Below, piece after piece: positions 23,268 to 33,118 of a stretch of DNA of 64,000 nt. The first letter of the stretch is position 1. The number at the start of each line of letters is the position of its first letter. Position numbers and translations under genes: made by a program. A model generated the notes under the pieces. That model was not told the origin of the DNA. It saw nothing but the letters and a program-made list of their open reading frames with translations, and did not search any database. The DNA comes from Haliclona indistincta (Eukaryota > Porifera > Demospongiae > Haplosclerida > Chalinidae): the NCBI GenBank assembly GCA_964017065.1, contig OZ024786.1, forward strand, positions 14,458,940 through 14,522,939, in the 5' to 3' direction.

Positions 23268-24793
23268 TGTGTAAGAGGGTGTGATGTGGACCTTGACATC
23301 GTCGACATCGATGCAGAGAGGGGCACTGTCTCACAAAGTGACCAGACTTGAAGCAGTTCAAACAAAGGTTGTTAGCCTTGAGTAGTGACACCATGTCGTT
23401 GTGAGGGAGTGCGCGAAATGTAGAGCAATGATGAAGTGGATGTTTCGTAGTCTTGCAAGCGATGCACAATTCAGAAGGAGTTGCTACATGAACTGGTTTC
23501 ACGGGTGACGCAGGCTTCTTGTGCTCTTGTTTGACAAAGTGTTTTACTGGTACAATAGGCGCTTTAGCCTCAGATGCTTGTGCGCGCACGTCGATGAACT
23601 TCAAGAGTTCAGAGTAGTGTGGCACTTCAGAGCGCTCTTGACTCGACCTTTGCCACTCAAACATAGTGTTTTCGTCTAGTTTTAGTTCGAGAAGAGATGT
23701 GACAAACTGACCAGATGGTTCGCAGTCCATTGCCTTCAGTGCTCTCAAGTGCTGCTTAACAGTATCATGGAGACGACGCAACTCACAACCATTGCCATCC
23801 TTGAGACCAGGTGCTTCTACAATCGACCGGACGTGCGCTTGATGGACTAGACGAGGTCGGTCGTAGCGTGCCTTAAGAGTTTCAATCGCCTCAATGTAGT
23901 TGTCACCAGATTGTGATAGACCGTCTATGATGGACTTAGCTGGACTATCCTTGATTGAACTCTGGAGATAGGTCATCTTCTCTGTGTCTGTCAATGTGGT
24001 ACGACTATGGATGGTGACGTTGAATTGCTCCCAGAACGAACGCCAGCTGAGAGCGTTGCCGTTGAAACGAGGAACGTCTATCTTGGGAAGCTTGACACCT
24101 GATGAGCTTGCAGCGAGTGTAGGTGTAGCAGAGCGCATTCCAGCAAGAGTCTTCTTAGCTGACAGTGAGTGGGCGTAGATAACAGAGCGTATCTGTTTCT
24201 CGATTTCAAAGAGATCATCATCCTCAGGCAAGTTTAGCGTGGCTAAATCAGAGGAGACACTTCTTAGTTCTAGCTTGATGTCAGCTATCTCTTCCTCGAT
24301 CTGACGAATCTCATAATCTTGCGATGGAGTAGACAGATTATCACCAACAGCAGATAGTCGATCCTGGATTTGTCGCAGACGTCTGGAGGCTACACTTCTA
24401 CCACTAGCGGGACCAAGAGAGCATTTGGGAGATAACGCGGATGAGGTTAGACCATTTAGCAAACATTGGATCGATGAAGCAAGTTCAGTAACACGATCGT
24501 CATGTTCATCTAGTACGGCTTGTTCCTTAGCTAGCACATCTTCGCCGGCTCTCTACAAGATCAACAACGTCTAGGTGTTGAGTTCTAAAGTCAGCATCGA
24601 GCATGCTTAGACGTGTTTTGATTTGCCGTGCAACCTCTAGCTTGGGTGCACTGTCAAGTGCTGCATTGTTCTCTAGCTCTTCGAATTTGGCTATGAGACG
24701 CGTGACTGACGAACGCGTGACACCTCTGCGCCTTCTCGCGCTAGTGAGGGCTATGTCTTCCTCAGCTGGTTGCTTTTTAGATTTCTTTGGCAT
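23173..24793 (-). CDS. gag: BEL/Pao gag, with one internal frame change
   Basis: It starts at 24793 with a Lys/Arg-rich N-terminus (MPKKSKKQP). This frame ends at 24527, and the rest continues in another frame from about 24537 to 23173. A conserved Gag core (about 23950-24100) and a C-terminal zinc knuckle of CCHC type, CLNCFKSGHFVRQC, preceded by another Cys/His cluster, bind the genomic RNA in this family. BEL elements usually have a single fused frame, so the shift near 24530 is either a one-base mutation or programmed. I have not joined the parts. Confidence 0.85.
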
Positions 24794-25314
24794 GATTGAG
24801 AGGAAAGGTGTAAGTGTTAATGGCGACCGATTGTGGCGTTAGCTGCCAGGGACAGCTGTGCGTGATTAGCACGATCGAAGTGCGACAAGGATACTAGTAA
24901 ACAAGTACTGAAGTGGTCAGTGAACGAATAGAGTGTGCCTGGAAACAGTGTTGCAACAATCGTGGTAACGAGCGATGTAGAAAGACAGGTTTGTTGTAGA
25001 TGCGAGACGAAAGCAAGCAGAAAAGTTGCTGTGGCTTGACGATGTGGGCGTGGCTCCTCGTGCGAAGAGACGAGGACCAGCGTGGACAACGAGTGACTAG
25101 ATAGAGAACGAAAGGCAGGTTACTGTGGCTTGATGAAGCAAGCAAGTACCGACAGAGTACAGCGATTGGTAGTCGAAGGGCGAATATCGATGGGCGAGCG
25201 TCTGATCGTCCACTAGAACTAGTGTGTGTGCGATTTACGACTTACAATAGTTCCAGGTAGAGGGAGTGAACGCAGGAGAGAACGTGACGAAAGGTAGCCA
25301 GTCTGGGTAGCTAT

Positions 25315-25330
25315 CCGGTTCGAAGGACCA
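25315..25330 (-). other. Primer-binding site of BEL element
   Basis: Read on the plus strand this is CCGGTTCGAAGGACCA, the form of a tRNA 3' end (T-loop GTTCGA, acceptor stem, CCA). It lies 4 nt inside the 5' LTR, where the minus-strand primer tRNA should pair. I cannot assign the tRNA species. Confidence 0.8.
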
Positions 25331-25334
25331 TAAA

Positions 25335-25465
25335 TGTATGTGCTCTCGCCGCGATCGCAGAGGATTCACACTCTCTCTCGTGAACGACCAACAACAAAAA
25401 AACTGATTATTAACAACAACACGTGCGAACAATGAATAAACAAAACAATAGAACATGCGCAGACA
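25335..25465 (-). repeat. BEL/Pao 5' LTR
   Basis: This is the right copy of the 131-bp LTR and would contain the element's promoter. It is identical to the left LTR and is followed at once by the target duplication ATGTA and by LYSMD intron-4-like sequence. Confidence 0.9.
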
Positions 25466-25740
25466 ATGTATCTCTGTGATATCTCCGTTATTAGTTTCTT
25501 CTCAGCTGTGTATCACTATAACAGTGTATGCTCAGTTGCAGTCTGATAACTGTCTACTGTCCAGTACTAGCTCATTGTAACATGTCTTTAGTATTTGTTG
25601 TTTGTTTGTTGTAGACCATTAGCACGATATGAGAAGAGAGTGACATCATCAGCTGAGAGGAACACTAGATCATCTCAAGAGAGAGTTAAGGACGAGATGT
25701 TTGAACTATGACCACACCCACTTGACAAATTTATTATTAG
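25466..25740 (+). pseudogene. Relic LYSMD intron 4-exon 5, copy C right part
   Basis: This continues the unit interrupted by the BEL element. The exon-5 copy at about 25614-25710 is open to the same stop, with one visible missense change (GAG to AAG) near 25688. Without upstream exons it is not expressed as LYSMD. Confidence 0.8.
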
Positions 25741-25751
25741 ATTACAATGTA

Positions 25752-25932
25752 CAGTTGTTTGCGAAGATCTTGCATTACGGAAGCGAAAGCGGAAGTATAA
25801 CGTTGGCCAATCAAAACGCACGTAAGCGTGACTAACTGAAGCTGTACGCGTGACGAAAAGTGATTCGATTTGAATGGCCAGCGTCACACTTTCGCTTTCG
25901 CTTCCGTTATGCAAGATCTTCGCAAACAACTG
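25752..25932. mobile_element. Tc1/mariner-type MITE (181 bp)
   Basis: It has long inverted ends starting CAGTTGTTTGCGAAGATCTT, about 40 nt with a mismatch. TA target duplications are at 25750-25751 and 25933-25934. The sequence to the right resumes the segment seen as GATTATTGACTAAAG in copies A, B and D. There is no coding capacity. Confidence 0.85.
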
Positions 25933-26002
25933 TATTGACTAAAGTAATAGTGATATCACCTGATCACCAGGAAGGGGTTACCAACTGAACACAGCAAGTG
26001 CA

Positions 26003-29000
26003 ATGGATCAACCACGATTGGAGAGAGAATGCTTAGAGGCGTTCAGACAAGGAGACAAACGAGATGCTGAGCGACTGCTACCACAAGTACGACAACCAGA
26101 TAAAGTCAGGATGCGTGGGAGAGTGTTCGAGACTACAACTTCCGTCAATTGTATAGACATAGATAATACAGTACAAGTGGATACGCAACGGGGTAATAAA
26201 CGGAGGGGTCCACGGAAATATATTGAAACACTCACTGCATCGGGCGTGGGCGTGTTGCACAAAGTTGTAAAGCTGTTTCTACGGTTCTGAGAAGCGGGTA
26301 GAAGCTGAATCAAATAGCACACGTGTTCATTTGCTGTTGAAGAAGAGGCTGTTGCTGTAAAATAGCCTTGTTATTATTGCTAGGCTGCAAATTCCGCCCT
26401 TTCCCCCTGAAATCCTGTGTTACGGTTACTTTGTGTTAGATTATTACAGAGCTGGTTTGTGTAGTGCAGGTTTGTTGTATGTTTTTCGGTAGCTTATTGT
26501 GTAGTGCAGTTCGTCAAAATACTATTAGATCGCTACGCTTCGTAGAGAACAGTAGACACGCCGCCAAGTACGAGGAACAAGCCTGTTGTTACGGTTACTT
26601 TGTGTTAGATTATTACAGAGCTGGTTTGTGTACTGCTGGTTTGTTGTATGTTTTTCGGTAGCTTATTGTGTAGTGCATTTAGCCAAAATACTATTAGAGC
26701 GCTACGCTTCGTAGGGAACAGTAGACACGCCGCCAAGCAGCAGGGAACAAGCAGTCGTTGTTACGTTTTTTTCAATAGATTATTGGCAAGACTGATAACA
26801 CCAGGGCTTCATAAGCAATGCCAGCGAATACCAACATCCTTGCTCTACTGCATCGAAATACGTTTGTACGCACAAAAATATCAAGGAGCTCAATATATTG
26901 TCTTGAGCACACACTACTACTGCTGCAGCCATTCATTTCTTGTAAATGTTTGTGAACGTCCGTGTTACCCGATGCAATGATTGTGTCACACCGGAATGCA
27001 ATATACGGGCTCGTTGCGTATCCACTTGTACTGTATTATCTATGGTATAGACTTCTGTGTTGATGTGTGTTCTCTGCTCCACCTGGCACTCTCCACGGCT
27101 GGATGGATGTCGTCATTGACTTAATAACAAAGCACAAATGTGACGCCAACTGTAAAAGCGACGGGAAACGTATTCCACTACACTTTGCCTCAATAAGCGG
27201 TCACCTGGAGGTGGTCAAGTACCTAATCAACGAACAACACTGTGACCCAATGAGTAAAGATTTTCTGATGAACACACCACTTCACTATGCCTGTAGATGG
27301 GGTCACCTAAACTTTGTTCAGTACATTTTCAATGAACATTCAAACTTGACAAAAGAACAAGATATTCAATATCTACTTCATTTTGCATGTAGGAGTAGTA
27401 ACCTCGACCTTGTCCAGTACCTCATCAATGAACAACGCTGTGAACCAATGTCTAAAGACTATTTTAATAATACGCCACTTGACTATGCCTGTCGATATGG
27501 TCACCTAAACATTGTTCAGTACATTTTCAATGAACATTTAGACTTGACAAATGAACATGATATTCAATATCTACTTCATAAAGCATGTAAGACTAGTAAC
27601 CTCGACCTTGTCCAGTACCTCATCAATGAACAACACTATGATCCAATGAATAAAGACAAATCGAACAATACGCCACTTCACCTGGCTTGTAGCAAAGGTC
27701 GCACCCACATTGTGAAATATCTACTATCCACAGGTAAAGTAGACCCACTGGCTAGGGATCATAATGGTAGGACGCCGATGTACTATGCTACTGACTCAGG
27801 CAATTATGATCTACTGAAACTGTTCCGATCTTTTCCACAATTCAAGAGAGACTTTCCCGTGCACACATACACAAAACTCATCCTAACTGGATACAGTGGA
27901 GCAGGCAAGACCACCACATCTCAACTCATTCTCCTCTTAGCTAATAAATCTGGCTTCTTTTCATCAGGTCGTGTTACTGACGTAGAATGCCTCACTGCTG
28001 GAATCATACCTCTCCATGTAGAGAGCAAGGTGAAGAAGGTTGGTAACATGGTAATATACGATTTCGCAGGACAACAAGAGTACTACTCTAGTCATGCTGC
28101 TGTACTGGAACGCATCATGAGGAATTCTGCCGCTATCTTTGTTTGCATCGTAGACCTGAGCCATTGTATGGAGAAGATCAGTGAGTCCATACACTACTGG
28201 ATGAGTTTCATAGAGAACGCCTGCAGCTCAGCCCAGGGATCATCACACGTCATCATTGTTGGTAGCCATGCTGACTTGGTCAAGTCATTGGAAGAGCTAA
28301 AGGAGAAGAACTCACTAGTGGAGAACATAGCAGAGAGCAGAGCAAAGCAACTGACATACGGAGGATTTGTAAGGATGGACTGTCGAGAGTCGAAAAGCAA
28401 AGAAGCACATAATTTTCGCTGTCTCCTCTCAACCAGCCAACAAGCCATACTATCTTCCCAGCCCAGCATGAGTTTGTACTGTCACATGTTGTATGCTTTT
28501 CTTCGTACAAAGCTTGGGAAGGCAAGCTGCACACTGCAAGAGCTGACCTCCGCCCTCGCTTCAGAGGAAGAATTCTCCTTAATTGACTCTACTTCGCTTA
28601 CAGAGTTAATTACCTTCCTCAGTGACAAAGGCCTCATCTTGTTTGTGCAGAACCAGGAGCATCCCCAGTCCAGCTGGGTGGTGGTGGAGAAAGATGCATT
28701 GCTGAGAGAAATCAATGGAAAACTATTTGCTCCTGAACATTTCAAGCAGTATCGTCAAGTTGCCAGCAGCACTGGTATAGTGCCAATTGCGACCCTTGAG
28801 GAGTTGTTCCCACAGTACAGCTCAGATATGCTATTGGGCTGTCTTGAAAACATGGAATTTTGTCATCCAGTGGACCGGCCCCTCAGCGCTTAAAGGCAAC
28901 AACCTCGAGAGCAACAAAGCTACTTTATCATCCCCTCCATCAGCAGCCAGCTGCCATCTCTTCTTCCCGGGTCTTGTTAAAGAGCATCGACCTAGTGATC

Positions 29001-30218
29001 TCCCTTCTCCAAGGTTTGGCTGGTGTCTGGGGTGCAGTGACCCTCACCAGTTTTTCAGCAATCGTTTCTTACATGTTCTTGTCCTTCGACTTGCCTTTAC
29101 GTTTCCTCTGGCCAGTGATCATCTTCCACCCTCCTCCTCTCTGTGTGGTCTTGAGCGTCAGTGTAAGGTGTGGCAAACTGGAATCATCTGGTATAGTGTC
29201 TCTGGAGTGTCCACTATAGTAGAGATTGTAGATCGTAATCGTTGGGTCATTGTGCTGGTGTCTGAGAAGAGCAGAGAAGCAGCAGAGATCTGCAGCAGTG
29301 TCATCAGGATGATCCTCGACCTCCAACAGCAGCTGTGTAGTGTTGTGAGCACATGTGAATGTCTCATCTCTCCCTCTCTACTCGACCGCTATCCCTTTGA
29401 TGCCTTGCCTGACACCGACCTCTTTGTCATGCGTGATGTAGCTAGGGCAATGCTTCTTCACCACAAGGTTCTCTTGGATCGAAAAGAAGGAATGAACACT
29501 TACTCAACCGACGAGGCTCTATCGTGTGAGCCTTACTACCTCTTGCAATCCTCGTCTGTGTGCCAGCTCTTCAAGCAAAGCATGGCTAGCCAGCCTGTTC
29601 CAGATCCCCTCCTCCAGGAGGTACTCAGGTACTGCCCGGCCCAGCAGAAGCCACGAGACCACAAGGAGCTGAGGGAGTGTGTCAACAAGCACAGCATATT
29701 TGCCGGTAGAAACCCTCTGGTGAGTTGCAGTGTGCAGGCTGTACTGTAGCATGTGATGGTATGTATCTCTGGTCTGTACAGAAGTTAGCTGAGCTAAAGG
29801 AGGAGGATATCATCAGTCACTGCACAGCTACTGCTACACAGCTACCCACAGCTGCTGCTGGTGTTAGTGGTTGCCTCTCTAGAACACTCAGTGAGTTACA
29901 CCACAATGATGAGGAGAGTGTCCCTGTTATTATGTACTCATTACAGCTGTTAATGACCTGTGTGATGTGTTGGAGGTTGTGAGTGATCTCAATGACTGGA
30001 TGACCCTCGGTCTAAAGCTGTGTCTGTGCTACCCCACATTAGAGAGGATTAGTGAAGAGCAACGAGGGAACATCTCACAGTGCAAGCTGAAGATGATGGT
30101 AGCATGGTTACAGCAACAAGACAACGTCTCTCAGAGAGGAGTCCCTTCATGGAGTGTGTTGAGAGCTGCACTGCAGAGAATGGGGCAACACAGAATAGCT
30201 GACAGGATCCACATCTGA
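26003..30218 (+). pseudogene. ANK-ROC-COR-Death protein, copy 2 (disrupted)
   Basis: The start at 26003 and the first ~50 codons match copies 1 and 3, then a transposon (26159-27044) interrupts exon 1. Just beyond it a missing base (CTGGCACTC against CTGGCAGCTC) shifts the frame. From about 27090 the frame is open: six to eight ankyrin repeats, ROC (P-loop GYSGAGKTT, DFAGQQE, GSHAD) and the first part of COR to 28890. There a 4-nt insertion near 28875 causes a stop, and COR continues in the adjacent frame to 29719. The 3' exons 29782-29890 and 29947-30218 keep good splice sites and encode a complete Death domain (WL..QD...W.VL..AL core). Three lesions indicate a pseudogene; a truncated ANK-ROC product remains possible. 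Confidence 0.85.
26159..27044. mobile_element. hAT-like non-autonomous element inside ROC copy 2
   Basis: A segment of about 886 bp has perfect inverted ends of about 32 bp (ATAGATAATACAGTACAAGT... at 26159-26190, complement at 27012-27043). It is flanked by GTATAGAC at 26151-26158 and 27045-27052. Copies 1 and 3 show the uninterrupted or equivalent coding sequence. The interior contains a direct repeat of about 174 bp (units starting near 26411 and 26586). There is no transposase. The 7-8 bp duplication suggests hAT. Confidence 0.85.
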
Positions 30219-30866
30219 TGGTGAGTTGTGAGTACATGTGCCATGTGTGATCAGTCTACAGCGTTATCCAGTTCAAATCAATCGATACAAGTACTCCAGT
30301 CCTGCTATCCATTGTTTTCAACCAAGTCACCACTTTCCCTATAATAACTGATTTTTTTTCTTAGCAACTGTCATTATTATTTCACGTTACAATAAAACAC
30401 AAACTATATTAATTCATGTGATGGTAATATGCTAGTATAGAATGATTTATTATTTTTGCTCGACACTCACAAACACAGAGACAGCAGTTAACAGCTACAA
30501 ACCCTCGGATGAAGCCACTAGTTCACCATCTCCTTCACTCTCTCCCACTATCGCTGATTCAACAGTCTCCACTATTTCCTGACCATACCTACTTTCAGGC
30601 TCCGCCCCTCCAGTACTGGTTCCGTGTTACTAAAATCGCTCTCAGCTGCTCCAAGGTCAATGGTCATATCAGACATTTCACACTCATATAGTGAGACCTC
30701 CTTTGTTTCTGACGACAGTTTTATCTGCTCTTGCATTGTTCAAATGAAGAAGAGAGGTTACGGATATATATAGGTATGGACTAAGATTGAATGAGCTAGA
30801 GCTAGGCTCCACAAGACACACATACTTTGGAAGCTTGCCATCACTAGCTAGCTAAAAATACATTTT
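30219..30866 (+). other. 3' flank of ROC copy 2
   Basis: This is homologous to the flanks of copies 1 and 3. A poly(A) signal AATAAA occurs at 30391-30396. No coding exon is recognised. Confidence 0.6.
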
Positions 30867-32380
30867 CTAATACTAACCATCACTAATACTAACCATCACT
30901 AATACTAACCATCACTAATACTAACCATCACTAATACTAACCATCACTAATACTAACCATCACTAATACTAACCGTCACTAATACTAACCATTACTAATA
31001 CTAACCATCACTAACCATCACTAATACTAACCATCACTAATACTAACCATCACTAATACTAACCATCACTAATACTGACCATCACTAATACTAACCATCA
31101 CTAATACTAACCATCACTAATACTAACCATCACTAATACTAACCATCACTAATACTAACCATCACTAATACTAACCATCACTAATACTAACCATCACTAA
31201 TACTAACCATCACTAATACTAACCATCACTAATACTAACCATCACTAATACTAACCATCACTAATACTAACCATCACTAACCATCACTAATACTAACCAT
31301 CACTAACCATCACTAATACTAACCATCACTAATACTAACCATCACTAATACTAACCATCACTAATACTAACCGTCACTAACCATCACTAATACTAACCAT
31401 CACTAATACTAACCATCACTAATACTAACCATCACTAATACTAACCATCACTAATACTAACCATCACTAATACTAACCATCACTAATACCAACCATCACT
31501 AATACTAACCATCACTAATACTAACCATCACTAATACTAACCATCACTAATACCGTATAGCCGGTTATTTTCATGTAGATTTAATTTTCGAACGGCTGGT
31601 GCGGGTCGAAAATTAGATTTCGAAAAATTCTTTTTGCCTATTTAAAATGTTTTATGACGTGGCTCCGTGACGAAAATTAGACCCAGCGAAAATTTGGCTA
31701 ACGAAATATTTGGCCAGCGAAAAAAACCGGCTATACGGTACCAACCATCACTAATACTAACCATCACTAATACTAACCATCACTAATACTAACCATCAGT
31801 AATACTAACCATCAGTAATACTAACCATCACTAATACTAACCATCACTAACCATCACTAATACTAACCATCACTAATACTAACCATCACTAACCATCACT
31901 AATACTAACCATCACTAATACTAACCATCACTAATACTAACCATCACTAACCATCACTAATACTAACCGTCACTAATACTAACCATCACTAATACTAACC
32001 ATCACTAATACTAACCATCACTAATACTAACCATCACTAATACTAACCATCACTAATACTAACCATCACTAATACTAACCATCACTAATACTGACCATCA
32101 CTAATACTAACCATCACTAATACTAACCATCACTAATACTAACCATCACTAATACTCACCATCACTAATACTAACCATCACTAATACTAACCATCACTAA
32201 TACTAACCATCACTAATACTAACCATCACTAATACTAACCATCACTAATACTAACCATCACTAATACTAACCATCACTAATACTAACCATCACTAACCAT
32301 CACTAATACTGACCATCACTAATACTAACCATCACTAACCATCACTAATACTAACCATCACTAATACTAACCATCACTAA
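30867..32380 (+). repeat. 16-bp satellite after ROC copy 2
   Basis: About 1.3 kb of AACCATCACTAATACT units with occasional 10-bp short units (AACCATCACT) is interrupted by a MITE at 31553-31738. Confidence 0.95.
31553..31738. mobile_element. MITE inserted in satellite (186 bp)
   Basis: The inverted ends CCGTATAGCCGGTT and AACCGGCTATACGG are perfect. TA duplications lie at 31551-31552 and 31739-31740. Internal GCGAAAA and CGAAAATTAGA words repeat. The monotonous satellite on both sides makes the boundaries unambiguous. It is of Tc1/mariner-superfamily type by its TA target. Confidence 0.9.
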
Positions 32381-32420
32381 TTAATAGGAGTACCCTATTA
32401 ATTAGGAAGTCTCCGCTTAA

Positions 32421-33008
32421 CCCTTTAACCCCTAATGTCGCCTTTTGGCGACATACATACTTCAGACACCATAACTTTCTCAAAAAGTGTTAAAATATCC
32501 CAAAATTAAGCCAAATTGAAGAATACAAATAACCGCAAAAAATTGACCGGTTTTCGGCGCGCCCCCTGCACCAAACGTTATGGCGACGGCATTTCTATGG
32601 CTTCAGTGCAAAATTCACATTTTAGGAAAAACAAAATGGCTGCCAAGAAAATTGGGAAATTTTATGGCTTCAGGGTGCTCGGAAACACATTTTTGAACAT
32701 TCTCTATGATCTGGGCTACATTTTGCACTCACCAAAACCACTGCTATTTATGTGTACTTTTGAGCAGCCAGCCCCAAAGTACTAACTTTGAGCAAAATTT
32801 GACGAGGTCGTTGCACTTTATCGGCTTCACTTTCGAAGTGGGAGGGGCATATTGACCGACTTGAGTGTGGGCAATTGCGGCTACTCACTGGGGTAAAAGG
32901 ACGCAAATTTGAGACCAGTAGCTCAAAAGACACACGAGATATTCACGAGAGAAGTGGTCAGCATTTACGAGGTTAAAATTTCAGCTGGATAATTTAGTAA
33001 TTAAAGGG
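32421..33008. mobile_element. piggyBac-like non-autonomous element (588 bp)
   Basis: It has TTAA target duplications at 32417-32420 and 33009-33012 and termini CCCTTTAA on both ends. The TTAA target with CCCTTT ends is the piggyBac hallmark. A subterminal palindrome ATGTCGCC-TTTT-GGCGACAT lies at 32435-32454. There is no transposase frame; the open frame at 32516-32785 has no recognisable domain. Confidence 0.8.
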
Positions 33009-33118
33009 TTAACGAGACTCGTATATTATCTATGCGCTTTATATTGACCGCCAATCGTTCGGGCTCCAGCAAGTAGTTGTCAACTTTGCAGTTTGCTCTC
33101 AGCACTGCAGTGACCGAC

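Larger units (their letters stand above)
19083..25465 (-). mobile_element. BEL/Pao LTR retrotransposon, near-intact
   Basis: A 6.4-kb element in minus orientation has 131-bp LTRs (19083-19213 and 25335-25465) that are identical at every base I compared and that have TG...CA ends. It has a 5-bp target duplication ATGTA (19078-19082 and 25466-25470). The flanks rejoin to the LYSMD intron-4 sequence seen at about 10834. The order from the right is LTR, primer-binding site, gag, protease-RT-RNase H-integrase, LTR. The coding region is divided by two changes of frame (near 24530 and in 23173-23267). Those are the only lesions I see. Identical LTRs imply recent insertion. Confidence 0.93.

Noticed and set aside
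25235..25456. Short open frame in the BEL 5' LTR, repeated in the 3' LTR
   Set aside because: It lies in untranslated LTR/leader sequence and is present only because the two LTRs are identical.
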